Source: Clostridium sp. TW13
GTDB taxonomy: Bacteria; Bacillota; Clostridia; Clostridiales; Clostridiaceae
Length of the DNA: 64,000 bases
Assembly: GCF_024345225.1 (NCBI RefSeq)
Contig: NZ_BROD01000001.1
Location: 1,240,001-1,304,000 of the forward strand
Direction: 5' to 3'
Positions 1-8,766 of the stretch are shown here, one piece after another. The translations under genes and the position numbers were made by a program. Every line of letters starts with the position of its first letter. The first letter of the stretch is position 1. A model generated the notes under the pieces. That model did no database searches and had not been told where the DNA came from. It was given only the letters and a program-made list of their open reading frames with translations.

Positions 1-3000
1 TAGCATTACCAGTAATATCTATGGTAGAAGTTGTTGAGCTTATAATACTGCTTTGATCAGTATAACCAGGAACAGTTATTTTAAGTTCTGGTTTAGTTGT
101 ATCAACTGTAAAGTTGTAAGAATGGTTGAAAATTTCTTTACCAGAAGAATCTTTAGCAGATACTACTACAGTATTTGCACCTTCTGCAACATTAACATCT
201 GCATCCAAGTACCCATTATCTTCAAGTTGTACATCGGTTCCATTTACAGAAACTGTACTAATGTTAGAAGAAACTTGTCCTTGAATTGTGAACACTTTCT
301 TGTCCACAGAATCAGGTCCAATATACATGTTATCATCTAAGTTAAACAATTGAACTTGAGGTACATCACCCACTGCTAGGTCTGTTGTTGTCATTGAAAG
401 GTTTCCTGCATTATCGAAAAGACCCATTTTTATATTGTTTCTTGTATTTGCAGTAACAGCAACGTCTGCACTGTAGGTATTTCCGTTAGCAACGAAATTT
501 TTAACTAATGCTTTATTAGTTGAAACACCTTTGCTAATTATTACTACTTCGTTGTTTACAGAAACATAAATTCTATCATTATAAGCCCCGGAACCAGTAT
601 CATTTGCAGTCCACACAACATGATAAGTGCCATCCGGATTAGCTTTTGTAGATGCTAGTTTTAAAGCAGGAGCTACAGTATCAATCTTTACAGGCATTTC
701 AATAACTTGATCTTTAGCGCCTTCTAAATCAGTTGTAGCTATGATTCTGTAATAGTATTGACCATCAGCTTGTTTCTTATAGCTGCCAGTTGAGGCATCA
801 TAAATAGTACCATCCCATTTAGCTCCAGTAAGAGTTCTTCCGATTGTGTCTTTTTTCATGAATTTTTCTAAAGAAGTCTTACTTACGTTATTTCCAGTAT
901 CTAATGTAGCAATTACATTTTTGTTGCTATCAAGTATTTGAGTAGTTAAATGCTTTGCATTTCTTAACAAATATAAATTTGGAACAACAGAATCTTGAGA
1001 ATTATCACCATTAGGTGAGAAAGCTGTTCCGTTAGGATCTTCTGAAGTTAAAGAAACAAAACCATTTTTTGTAACAGTTCCAATACAAGTAGCGGCAGAT
1101 ATTGTATCTTTGTCATATGCAGGTTTGTCTATGATATTTAATGCAGCCCAATCTCCATAGAAACCCATAAATGGAACTGAAAGAGATGGTGCATCTTTTG
1201 TTGCACTATCAAATTTAACAAAACCTTCAACAAAGTTATCAGCCTTAAATTGGTCAGGAATTGATACAGTAACTTTTACAGTAGCAGTTCCATTAGCTGG
1301 AACAGTTATTGTAGAGGTATTTGTAGATACTGAACCATCTGTAACAACAGCTTCGTGAATAAATGAATTTGCATCAGTTTTTTCACAAAGTAAATCTGAT
1401 TTAGGCACATTGTAAGTCACAGCTGTTTTACCATAATTTTTAAGTGTTAAATCAAAAGTTTTAGTTTTTTCAGTAAAACTTCTTAATGTTACTCCAGCAT
1501 TGCCAGTAGAATCTGAAATTATTACATTATTTGTTACAGCAGAAGGAAGGTTAATAAGTCCAGCACCTTGTCTTCTTGGAGAATAAGGAACAGTCTTATT
1601 ATACTTGTCGTACATAACTGTAGCAGTATTCATAATAGAGTTCTTAGCAAATTTAACTGCAGCATTGCCAGTAAGTCCTAATCCTCTTTCTTTTATTGAT
1701 TGGATTAGTAATGCTTGAGAACCAGCAGTATTAGGAGAGGACATAGAAGTACCACTCATAGATTGATAGCTGTTATTGTTTGCTAAGGAATATATATCTC
1801 CACCAGGAGCTGTGATTTCAGGTTTGAAATCTAGGCTTTCAGTTGGTCCCCATGAACTATATTGTGACATATCATCTTTATCTGGATTTTCTTGAGAACC
1901 TTTTGCTCCTGTAACTGCAATAGTGGCAGTTGCTATATTTTTTAATAGCTTAGTACCATCTACATTGCTGACAGATAAAGCAGGAATACTGTTATTTGAT
2001 ACTGACATTTGAATTAAATCAGTTCCACCCTCATCGTTATTGTAAACTAATGCACCAATAGCACCAGCTTTTTGAGCATTAGTAACTTTATCATTAAATG
2101 ATAAGCTCCCTCTCTTTATAAGAGCTATTTTACCTGTTAAGTCTTTGCCATTAAAATCACTAGGTTGACCTATTCCACAATCAACTAATTGGTGAGGAGT
2201 TGCAATTGAAGTATAATCGTCATTTTCAACTGTTGCATAAGTCATATAACCTTTTTCAGTACCGGTAGCATATTCTATTTTGTTTACTACTATGTTGCTA
2301 TTTTCCATAGAAGCTACTGTTAATGCAGAAGGAGTAGTACCAGGTGCGCCTACAGTTGCAGTGTCTTTTATTCCTAATATATTTGTTGGTTGATCCCAAC
2401 TACTGGTATTTGTAGATTCTCCAGCATTTCCTGCAGAAACAACAACCATTACACCAGCATCAGTTGCATTTTTTACAGCAGTTTGTTCAGGATCTTCAGC
2501 ATCAGCGAAGCCTGACTCTGAACCTAAACTCATGTTAATAACATCAGCTCCAAGTTTAACTGAATCCTCGATTGCTGCGATTACATCATCATCATAAGCA
2601 CTTTCTACATTAGGTGTGTTTGAAAATACTTTCATATCCAAAAGTTGAGCTTCTGGGGCAACACCCATTACTGAATTAAAATTAGGATCATCACTACCAT
2701 TAGCTGCAACTATACCTGCAACGTGCATTCCGTGCATTACACCAGTGGTATCAATAACATTATCGTTATTGTCCGCATAGTTATAAGCATATGGAACTTT
2801 GTCAGTGTAATATTTCCCATGATTTAATTTAGAAATACTATCAGATACAGCAGATTTAGTTAATTTTTCTTTTGATGTATCTGTAATTTTAAGATCTTTA
2901 TGTTTGTAATCTATACCAGTATCGATTATAGCTACAACCATTCCTTCCCCTTTGTACTTATTGTTCTGCCAAACCTTAGTGACACCTGTTATTTGCTTAG

Positions 3001-3529
3001 CATATGTCATCTGTGGATGATAAGTTCTGGCTTCTGAAACATTTTTTACACCCTTAAGTAAACCAATTTTAGAAATATCTTTTTTCTTAGCTTCAATACT
3101 AAAACCATTTAAAAGATATCCAAAACTTCTCTTTACTTTGGATCCTGTTATTTGTTCTACTTCACTAATAACATCTTTTTGCTCATCTTTTAAGGATTTT
3201 TCTACAGCCTTTTTAGAATCTAATGATGAACCACTTTTTATGGCAGGCTTGTCTTCTAATTGAACAAGAACTCTGACTACCTTTTCCCCATCAGTAGAGT
3301 CTTTTGCCTTAGATTGTTCCCAATCAGAATCTGTGTCTTTGATTCCAAGTTTAGACTTTAATGCTTGATTCATTTGGTCTGACTGCTTTGAATTTTGATA
3401 ATACTCAGAAATTATCTTTTTAAATTCTTCATCAGATAACTTCTTGGTATTTGCCCTAGCGGTTGAAAAAGAAGATACTAAGCAAATAGTTGTTACAATA
3501 GAAAGCAGCTTAAATCTTGATTTTTTCAA
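1..3529 (-). CDS. Lactocepin-like S8 subtilase, cell-envelope serine protease (C-terminus off window)
   Basis: Secreted multidomain subtilisin-family protease of the lactocepin/C5a-peptidase group, expected to degrade extracellular protein for nutrition. The start is TTG at 3529, preceded by an AAGGGGG ribosome site. Residues 1-26 form a signal peptide (KKSRFKLLSIVTTICLVSS). A pro-region follows to about residue 180. The catalytic triad is visible: Asp203 (IIDTGID), His266 (MHGMHVAGI) and Ser595 (GTSMSSP). A PA-type insert lies between His and Ser. Fn3-like and Ig-like beta domains follow, with an FSPNGDN motif near residue 835. The frame is open for 1176 codons to the window edge, so any sorting signal or cell-wall anchor is not visible. 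The gene is divergent from the next one. Family assignment is sure; the substrate is not known. Confidence 0.93.
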   Translation of the reverse strand, partial: MKKSRFKLLSIVTTICLVSSFSTARANTKKLSDEEFKKIISEYYQNSKQSDQMNQALKSKLGIKDTDSDWEQSKAKDSTDGEKVVRVLVQLEDKPAIKSGSSLDSKKAVEKSLKDEQKDVISEVEQITGSKVKRSFGYLLNGFSIEAKKKDISKIGLLKGVKNVSEARTYHPQMTYAKQITGVTKVWQNNKYKGEGMVVAIIDTGIDYKHKDLKITDTSKEKLTKSAVSDSISKLNHGKYYTDKVPYAYNYADNNDNVIDTTGVMHGMHVAGIVAANGSDDPNFNSVMGVAPEAQLLDMKVFSNTPNVESAYDDDVIAAIEDSVKLGADVINMSLGSESGFADAEDPEQTAVKNATDAGVMVVVSAGNAGESTNTSSWDQPTNILGIKDTATVGAPGTTPSALTVASMENSNIVVNKIEYATGTEKGYMTYATVENDDYTSIATPHQLVDCGIGQPSDFNGKDLTGKIALIKRGSLSFNDKVTNAQKAGAIGALVYNNDEGGTDLIQMSVSNNSIPALSVSNVDGTKLLKNIATATIAVTGAKGSQENPDKDDMSQYSSWGPTESLDFKPEITAPGGDIYSLANNNSYQSMSGTSMSSPNTAGSQALLIQSIKERGLGLTGNAAVKFAKNSIMNTATVMYDKYNKTVPYSPRRQGAGLINLPSAVTNNVIISDSTGNAGVTLRSFTEKTKTFDLTLKNYGKTAVTYNVPKSDLLCEKTDANSFIHEAVVTDGSVSTNTSTITVPANGTATVKVTVSIPDQFKADNFVEGFVKFDSATKDAPSLSVPFMGFYGDWAALNIIDKPAYDKDTISAATCIGTVTKNGFVSLTSEDPNGTAFSPNGDNSQDSVVPNLYLLRNAKHLTTQILDSNKNVIATLDTGNNVSKTSLEKFMKKDTIGRTLTGAKWDGTIYDASTGSYKKQADGQYYYRIIATTDLEGAKDQVIEMPVKIDTVAPALKLASTKANPDGTYHVVWTANDTGSGAYNDRIYVSVNNEVVIISKGVSTNKALVKNFVANGNTYSADVAVTANTRNNIKMGLFDNAGNLSMTTTDLAVGDVPQVQLFNLDDNMYIGPDSVDKKVFTIQGQVSSNISTVSVNGTDVQLEDNGYLDADVNVAEGANTVVVSAKDSSGKEIFNHSYNFTVDTTKPELKITVPGYTDQSSIISSTTSTIDITGNA

Positions 3530-3578
3530 TATTTTTCCCCCTTTTAAAATATATATTTTTATATATATAACGAAGAAT

Positions 3579-3638
3579 GCTATTACAAATTATATTAGCC
3601 CGATGCAAGGAAATAGACATGGCTAATAATGTAATAGC
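3579..3638 (-). promoter_or_regulatory. Leader hairpin upstream of the S8 protease
   Basis: An imperfect inverted repeat: GCTATTACA and TATTAGCC on the left pair with GGCTAATA and TGTAATAGC on the right, with a small asymmetric bulge. It lies 50-110 nt upstream of the protease start, on the likely transcript (a weak TTGAAC/TACAAT promoter sits further upstream on the minus strand). No T-run follows it, so it is not a plain terminator. It could be a leader RNA structure or an operator. The dyad is seen; its role is inferred. Confidence 0.4.
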
Positions 3639-3871
3639 AGTTGATCATTACATATTTACAACATTTTATAATAAATTGTAACAATATACAATAAACATGT
3701 TCAAAAACATTGAAAAAATATAAGAAATTAAATTAGAAGGATTTTAATTATCAATTTCACATTATTTAACTGTTAAAAAAATGAAATTGATAACAAAAAA
3801 TAAGTCGAACGTAGCAGATTGATAACTTAGGAAAAATAAGGAATATATAAAGGCGCTAAATAAAAACTAGT

Positions 3872-3899
3872 TTGTTGTTAAGCGTTTTTATAATATAAT
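3872..3899 (+). promoter_or_regulatory. Candidate promoter of the membrane metalloprotease gene
   Basis: TTGTTG (3872-3877) and TATAAT (3894-3899) are separated by 16 bp, which fits a housekeeping sigma-A promoter. The predicted transcript starts near 3906 and has a leader of about 130 nt before the ATG at 4036. Confidence 0.4.
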
Positions 3900-3914
3900 A
3901 TATAGGGTTAGCTT

Positions 3915-3933
3915 AATAATAATTCTCATTATT
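3915..3933. promoter_or_regulatory. Fur-box-like dyad
   Basis: The 19-mer AATAATAATTCTCATTATT matches the classical Fur consensus (GATAATGATAATCATTATC) at 14 of 19 positions by my count. It sits just downstream of the predicted transcription start, where a repressor would act. The region is very A+T rich, so a chance match is possible and iron control is only a suggestion. Confidence 0.25.
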
Positions 3934-4035
3934 TAAATACTTAATTATGATTAATGATTAAAATGAGAAATAAATTTAGCCAAAAACCTTAATTACTACT
4001 TATGCAGTAAAAATTTATTGGGAAAGGTGATGAGA

Positions 4036-4839
4036 ATGATAGAAATTCTACAATTATTAGGAAATGCAATAATAGAGACAATTTGTTTAACAGGAGTAAT
4101 TATATTAATAGGCTTTTTGCTTGGTATATTAAGAAATAATTCATTAAAAAATTTTCAAAGAAGTTTTGGAAGCAAGGCAATGATGATAACAGGTTTTATT
4201 GGAGTACCAATACATGAACTTAGTCATGCTCTTTTAGCCATAGTATTTGGACATAAGATAAAGGAAATAAAGCTTCTTCAAAAGCCAGATAGTAATGGAG
4301 TAATGGGTTATGTAAATCACTCTTTTAATAAAAATAATTTATATCATCAAGTGGGAAATTTTTTCATAGGAATAGCTCCAATTTTTGGAGGAGGACTTTC
4401 AATTATTGCACTTATGTATTTTATAATACCAGGAGCATATAATCAGTATTTACATATTTTAATTAAAAATTTGCAGGTTAAGTCTTTTAATAAAACAATA
4501 GTGAAAGGAATTTTAACATCTTATGGTGAATTGATAAAGACTATTTTTTCAGCACAAAATTTTAAAAATCCATGGTTTTATTTATTCTTATTTTTATCAA
4601 TCTGCATAGCTTCACATATATCCTTAAGCCACGCAGACATAAAAGGAGCTTCAAAAGGACTTGGAATAATGTTTTTGATATTGTTAGTTTTAAATGTTTT
4701 TGATATAGCCCAATTTATTACTGCAATTGATGTAATGAAGTATAATATTTTTATAACAGGAATCCTGCTAATAGCAGTTATTCTATCAGTTGTAACATTT
4801 ATGCTAAGTTTGTTTTTTGTGTTGATTAAGCAACGATAA
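4036..4839 (+). CDS. Membrane-embedded M50-like zinc metalloprotease family protein
   Basis: Integral membrane protein of about 267 residues with several hydrophobic segments: near residues 8-35, 50-75, 115-140, 180-210 and two at the C-terminus. HELSHALLAIVFGH near residue 60 is an HExxH zinc site placed within a membrane segment, as in site-2-protease-like families. I see no clear C-terminal NPDG motif, so it may be a relative of unknown substrate or even inactive. ATG 4036 was chosen because GGAAAGG lies 8 nt upstream; TTG 4018 and ATG 4030 are less well placed. It stands alone, facing a convergent lipoprotein gene. Confidence 0.65.
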   Translation: MIEILQLLGNAIIETICLTGVIILIGFLLGILRNNSLKNFQRSFGSKAMMITGFIGVPIHELSHALLAIVFGHKIKEIKLLQKPDSNGVMGYVNHSFNKNNLYHQVGNFFIGIAPIFGGGLSIIALMYFIIPGAYNQYLHILIKNLQVKSFNKTIVKGILTSYGELIKTIFSAQNFKNPWFYLFLFLSICIASHISLSHADIKGASKGLGIMFLILLVLNVFDIAQFITAIDVMKYNIFITGILLIAVILSVVTFMLSLFFVLIKQR

Positions 4840-4926
4840 TTTAATTAGATATAAAAAAGATTGTGTTAGTAAGACAAACGAGTGCCATAAACGGAATAAA
4901 CAGTAAGATTAAAACAAACATTATAT

Positions 4927-4964
4927 AAAAAACTGCTTGGTGACAAGAAACCAAGCAGTTTTTT
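4927..4964. terminator. Bidirectional intrinsic terminator
   Basis: AACTGCTTGG and CCAAGCAGTT pair around a 10-nt loop, with A-tracts on one side and a T-run on the other. It lies between the convergent genes ending at 4839 and 5034 and can serve both. Confidence 0.85.
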
Positions 4965-5033
4965 ATAGTTATTATGCAAGAAGATAATTTTATTAATATA
5001 GTACTAATGTAAATACCTTCTTGTATAGAGTAG

Positions 5034-5543
5034 TTAAGGCAAAAATTGTATTGTGCCGGCAATTTCATTAATATGATTTATATCAGCCCAGATAACTAAA
5101 TAAGAATAAAAGTTACCATTGATATTTACTGGTTTTGGATACTTTACTACTAATTCAGCTTGTTTTGAGAAGGAAGATGATTGATCTTGTGATGGCATAA
5201 TAAGTCTAGCATCTTGACCTTGTATGGTTAACTTTGTTATTTTAGGGTACCTTCCGAAGGGATATAGGTCATGGCTAGCATCATTTTTAGCAACCTGATC
5301 TATACTTAAGTTTTTTCCATCAGTAGCTCCAACTTGGAAAAAACCGTTGTCTCCTTCATAACGTTCATTATACCTAGGGTCGAATTTCCATGTAGGATCA
5401 TATTTTAATGAAATATCATATATTTGGTTTTCATAATTTTTTAGACTAGCTGCCTGTACGCTTGTTGGCATTGCTTTTTTTGAACAACCAGCAAAGCAAA
5501 TAAAAAGCATAACTGTGGCAAATAATAATATTAACTTTTTCAA
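5034..5543 (-). CDS. Small lipoprotein of unknown function
   Basis: About 169 residues. The N-terminus is a lipoprotein signal (KKLILLFATVMLFICFAGC) whose lipobox FAGC predicts lipidation at the Cys and export to the outer face of the membrane. The rest is a soluble domain with no motif I recognise; it resembles PsbP/DUF-type small secreted domains only in general character. The ATG at 5558 is unlikely because it lies inside the GGAGG ribosome site; TTG at 5543 has an 8-nt spacer and begins the signal peptide in the usual way. A candidate promoter (TTTCAA/TACAAT) lies upstream near 5610-5640. Confidence 0.7.
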   Translation of the reverse strand: MKKLILLFATVMLFICFAGCSKKAMPTSVQAASLKNYENQIYDISLKYDPTWKFDPRYNERYEGDNGFFQVGATDGKNLSIDQVAKNDASHDLYPFGRYPKITKLTIQGQDARLIMPSQDQSSSFSKQAELVVKYPKPVNINGNFYSYLVIWADINHINEIAGTIQFLP

Positions 5544-5830
5544 CACACTAACCTCCATTTACAAGAAATAAGTCACAATATATGGAATTGTCTGAATAAT
5601 TAATATTGTACCATATATTAGAATATCTTTGAAATACATTTTTTATATCTAAATTTTTGAAGTTTTAAAGTTTGTTTAAATAAATTTAATAGATATTTCA
5701 ATAAATAAACCTCATTATTGCTTAATGCACTTTTTAGTAATGTGAACTATTACTTTAGAATTTATATAATTATAAATTTATATAGTAAGTTTAGTATGCA
5801 AACTTATTATATAAATTAATCATAAACATT

Positions 5831-6505
5831 TTAGTTAAATAAATATTTGTAAACAACTTCTACTGTACAGTCAATGATTCTTTCACGTTCAATATTAAGC
5901 TTAGTAAAAACTATACGATCAACAGTAGAAGACATAACATCGTTTAGAACAATAGCAGCTGCCTCAAAATCCGTAATATTCATTTCTTCTTTAAAAGGTT
6001 CAAATTCACGCATTATTCTTGATTGTATTTCTAGGTCATGTTCTTCATGTAAGGCTGCAACTTCAGGAATAGAATGTTGTAAGGCTTGCAACTCTAAATT
6101 AAATTCTTTTGTTTCCTCATGAAGTTTTATTAACATTTCAATACATCCTCTGATCCATGCTCTTTTGTCCTGCTTGGCAATTTCTATGTTTTTCTCATTG
6201 CTTAAGCTACTAATTCTATCAGCGAAGCTTTGATGATAGTCATCTAGTATTTCGATTAAAATCATGTCCTTGTTTTTAAAGTATGAATAAAGTGAGCCAA
6301 TAGGTACACCTGATTCTCTCGCAATTTCGTTAGTGGTGGTTTTATGAAAACCATTATTGCAGAAAAGTTTCAAGGCAGTATCTAATATCTTTCTCTTAGT
6401 TTCAATGCTTCTAGCTTGTTTTGGTTTTCTTATAGAATCTGTATCGTTACTTTTTTTATTTTCAATTTTATTATTAGGGTTATCTATTATTTCATCTTTA
6501 ATCAT
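5831..6505 (-). CDS. TetR/AcrR-family repressor, divergent from a MATE pump
   Basis: DNA-binding repressor of 224 residues. The N-terminal TetR helix-turn-helix is clear at about residues 30-80: ETKRKILDTALKLFCNNGFH, then TTNEIARESGVPIGSLYSYF and the KNKDMILIEIL helix. A C-terminal ligand-binding domain follows. A 30-residue charged, Lys/Asn-rich N-terminal extension precedes the HTH. It is transcribed away from the efflux gene at 6680, and the gap holds two copies of the same 16-bp dyad, so it very likely represses both itself and the pump until a toxic ligand binds. The ligand is unknown. Confidence 0.9.
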   Translation of the reverse strand: MIKDEIIDNPNNKIENKKSNDTDSIRKPKQARSIETKRKILDTALKLFCNNGFHKTTTNEIARESGVPIGSLYSYFKNKDMILIEILDDYHQSFADRISSLSNEKNIEIAKQDKRAWIRGCIEMLIKLHEETKEFNLELQALQHSIPEVAALHEEHDLEIQSRIMREFEPFKEEMNITDFEAAAIVLNDVMSSTVDRIVFTKLNIERERIIDCTVEVVYKYLFN

Positions 6506-6540
6506 TTTATTTCCTACCTTTTTATCACTGTAATATCCAT

Positions 6541-6569
6541 ATTTTAAGATGTTTTTATAGAATTGTCAA
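6541..6569 (-). promoter_or_regulatory. Promoter of the TetR gene
   Basis: On the minus strand, TTGACA (6569-6564) and TAAAAT (6546-6541) are separated by exactly 17 bp. The upstream operator at 6576-6591 abuts this -35 element. Confidence 0.7.
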
Positions 6570-6575
6570 ATAAAT

Positions 6576-6591
6576 ATGAGCTTTTACTCAT
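6576..6591. promoter_or_regulatory. TetR operator 1 (between the divergent -35 elements)
   Basis: ATGAGCTTTTACTCAT, a 5-6-5 dyad of ATGAG half sites, extended to AATATGAG/CTCATATT. It lies between the -35 boxes of both divergent promoters. It shares half sites and spacing with the site at 6639, which supports a single regulator. Confidence 0.7.
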
Positions 6592-6598
6592 ATTAATA

Positions 6599-6627
6599 TT
6601 GACAAAGATTTCTAGCAGGAATATAAT
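6599..6627 (+). promoter_or_regulatory. Promoter of the MATE efflux gene
   Basis: A perfect-consensus promoter: TTGACA (6599-6604), 17 bp, TATAAT (6622-6627). Its strength explains the need for repression by flanking operators. Confidence 0.85.
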
Positions 6628-6638
6628 TCAATCATAAC

Positions 6639-6654
6639 ATGAGTGATTGCTCAT
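6639..6654. promoter_or_regulatory. TetR operator 2 (just after the MATE transcription start)
   Basis: ATGAGTGATTGCTCAT, with the same ATGAG/CTCAT half sites and 6-bp spacer as operator 1, 63 bp away. Its position immediately downstream of the predicted start site is typical for blocking transcription. Confidence 0.7.
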
Positions 6655-6679
6655 ATTTAAAGAGGAGATGTATTAAATT

Positions 6680-8059
6680 ATGGATAGAACAGAACAGTTA
6701 AGAACACAATCAATTAGCAAATTAATTTTCAACCTTTCAGCTCCAGCTATATTTGCCTTTATGGTAAGTACGTTGAATATAGCACTGGATAGAATATTTA
6801 TAGGAAAGGCTGTGGGTACAGAGGCTTTGGCCGCAGTATCTGTAGCAATGGGAATTCAACTACTTCTTCAAGCTTTTTCTCAAATTATTGCAGGAGGAGC
6901 ATCTGCAGCTATAGCAATAGAACTTGGAAAAAATAATAAAGAAAAAGCAGAGAAGATGATTGGAAATGCCTACACGCTGTCAATTATTATGAGTATTATA
7001 TTGACAGTACTTGGATGTATATTTTTAAAACCAATTCTAACTCTTTATGGAGCAACTGACGAAAGTATGCAGTATGCTATGCCTTATACCTTAGTTATGT
7101 TTATAGCTACAATGTTTTTTATAAATAACCAAGTGTTAAATAATATTATTAGAGGAATGGGATATTCGAAGAAAGCAACTTATAACTTTTTAACCAGCAT
7201 AGGAATTCACGCTATGTTAGATATAGTTTTCTTATTTGGACTTCATTTAGGAATAAAGGGTGCAGCTATGGCATGTTCAATTGGTTACCTAGTTTCAAAT
7301 ATAATAGCTATTAGATTCTTAACAAGCAATAAGACTGTAGCAAAGTTACATCGTTCATATATGAGGATTGATAAGTCTATAGCAAAAACAATAATTTCAG
7401 TAGGAGTTCCTGCATTCATTATGCAAATAACTATCAGCATTATTTCTATGGTATTTAATCGTGTGTCAAATCAATATGGTGGAAGTATAGGTCAAGCTTC
7501 CTATGGCGTTATATACACACTTTTGATGATGGTATATATGCCAATCATTGGTCTTAGCCAAGGAATTCAATCAATTGTAGGAGTAAACTTTGGAGCTAAA
7601 CAAAATAAGCGTGTAAAAGAAACCTTGATAAAAAGCTTAAAATATGCAACTGTTTTTTCATTAGTTATGTTTGGTTTTATGGAGATATTCAGCCATTCAC
7701 TAGCTCTTTTATTTGGAGGAGCGCAAGATGTTGCTCTTGTTAATATGACAACAAATGGGATGCGTGTTATAGGGTTGAGTATTCCTTTTGTAGGGTTTCA
7801 AATGATAAGCGCTAGATATTTTCAGTTTATAGGAAAATCAAAACAGTCAGGCATATTATCAGGATTGAGACAATGCATTTTATTGGTACCACTTGCAGTA
7901 ATATTACCTATTTTCTTTGGAATGACAGGTGTGTTTGGTTCCTTTGTAGTATCTGATTTATTATCATTAATTCTTACTGTATTTTGGATGTTAAAAGAAT
8001 TCAGAAACCTTGATATTCAAATTGATCAAGAGGAATTAGGGTTAGCTCAAGCACAATAA
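6680..8059 (+). CDS. MATE-family multidrug efflux transporter
   Basis: Integral membrane antiporter of 459 residues, the usual MATE length, with about 12 hydrophobic segments in two similar halves. The N-terminus (LRTQSISKLIFNLSAPAIFA) and the internal PAFIMQITISIISMVFNRVS region are typical of the DinF/NorM-type MATE fold, which exports cationic drugs using a Na+ or H+ gradient. It is divergent from the TetR gene and under a consensus promoter flanked by two operators, so it is probably induced by its substrates. AGGAG lies 12 nt before the ATG, a slightly long spacing. Confidence 0.9.
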   Translation: MDRTEQLRTQSISKLIFNLSAPAIFAFMVSTLNIALDRIFIGKAVGTEALAAVSVAMGIQLLLQAFSQIIAGGASAAIAIELGKNNKEKAEKMIGNAYTLSIIMSIILTVLGCIFLKPILTLYGATDESMQYAMPYTLVMFIATMFFINNQVLNNIIRGMGYSKKATYNFLTSIGIHAMLDIVFLFGLHLGIKGAAMACSIGYLVSNIIAIRFLTSNKTVAKLHRSYMRIDKSIAKTIISVGVPAFIMQITISIISMVFNRVSNQYGGSIGQASYGVIYTLLMMVYMPIIGLSQGIQSIVGVNFGAKQNKRVKETLIKSLKYATVFSLVMFGFMEIFSHSLALLFGGAQDVALVNMTTNGMRVIGLSIPFVGFQMISARYFQFIGKSKQSGILSGLRQCILLVPLAVILPIFFGMTGVFGSFVVSDLLSLILTVFWMLKEFRNLDIQIDQEELGLAQAQ

Positions 8060-8095
8060 AAAAATATCTTTAGAAAATCAAGTGTGAAGCGTTAA

Positions 8096-8120
8096 AAATC
8101 TTAAGCAAATCTTAAGATTT
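8096..8120. repeat. Perfect inverted repeat after the MATE gene
   Basis: AAATCTTAAG and CTTAAGATTT form a 10-bp perfect stem with a 5-nt loop (CAAAT), but no T-run follows. It may end the MATE transcript weakly or be an operator for the next gene, whose extended -10 (TGCTATAAT, 8147-8155) lies 30 bp downstream. Confidence 0.5.
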
Positions 8121-8209
8121 ATAAGCGATGATAGATAGGAAATTTATGCTATAATATGCACATATTCGAATAATATCATTCTAAGTATGATAGGAAAGTA
8201 GGGATGTGC

Positions 8210-8551
8210 ATGAAGATATATTATTTAGTTTCAATAATATTTTTTTTAATGGGATTAGTTTTAATAATAGCTCCACCAAATAGAAATAACGGAATTGGCT
8301 ATAAGTCTCCATTTGCTATGAAGAATGAAGACACTTGGAAGGAAGCCAATACATTTGCAGGTATAATGGCCATATGTGGATCAATTATAGCATCTGCAAT
8401 TTCGTTTATTCTAACTGAACTATTCAAATCTAATCAAGATTTCATCAGTAAAATATGCGCCCTCAGTACTGCAATAATTATTATTGTATTTGTATTTTAT
8501 ACAGAGGTACACCTTAGAAGAATATTTGATAAAGAAGGAAATAGAAAATAA
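8210..8551 (+). CDS. SdpI-family small membrane protein
   Basis: Membrane protein of 113 residues with three hydrophobic segments (near residues 3-22, 50-72 and 83-103). The region after the first segment, NNGIGYKSPFAMKNEDTWKE followed by AN, is the signature of the SdpI/YfhL family, whose founding member gives Bacillus immunity to the SdpC toxin. No sdpABC or sdpR gene is nearby, so an immunity role is not shown here. ATG 8210 follows AGGG with a 6-nt spacer; ATG 8204 is an alternative. A second family member is at 34680-35033. Confidence 0.75.
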   Translation: MKIYYLVSIIFFLMGLVLIIAPPNRNNGIGYKSPFAMKNEDTWKEANTFAGIMAICGSIIASAISFILTELFKSNQDFISKICALSTAIIIIVFVFYTEVHLRRIFDKEGNRK

Positions 8552-8699
8552 ATGATGAATGACTTGAAAATGTGATTTGTGAAGAAAAGTGTTGTACTAA
8601 AGTTAAAAGGATATAAAAAATAAACAAGAATATAGTATATTTAATTTAGCATAGATTATACTTATTAATATTAAGATAAAGCATATGAAAATAAATAAC

Positions 8700-8737
8700 A
8701 AGTCCAAATAGACTAGCAGATGGACTTATTTATTTTT
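8700..8737 (+). terminator. Possible terminator/attenuator hairpin in the leader of the AIM24 gene
   Basis: AAGTCCA (8700-8706) pairs with TGGACTT (8721-8727) and is followed by the T-rich tract ATTTATTTTTTG. It lies 30 nt upstream of the next ribosome site, so it either ends an upstream transcript or attenuates the following gene. The stem is short, and no riboswitch fold was recognised in the 215-nt gap. Confidence 0.4.
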
Positions 8738-8766
8738 TGAAGATGCCTAAAAAGGGAGATGAACTT

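Noticed and set aside
53-340. Open frame on the + strand
   Set aside because: It is a shadow of the minus-strand protease, which is open through the whole stretch and has clear domain content.
4841-5068. 75-aa minus-strand open frame
   Set aside because: It overlaps the terminator at 4927 and the end of the lipoprotein gene, has no ribosome site, and its sequence is low-complexity.
8204-8551. SdpI immunity with toxin operon
   Set aside because: No sdpABC-like genes are near either SdpI-like gene.
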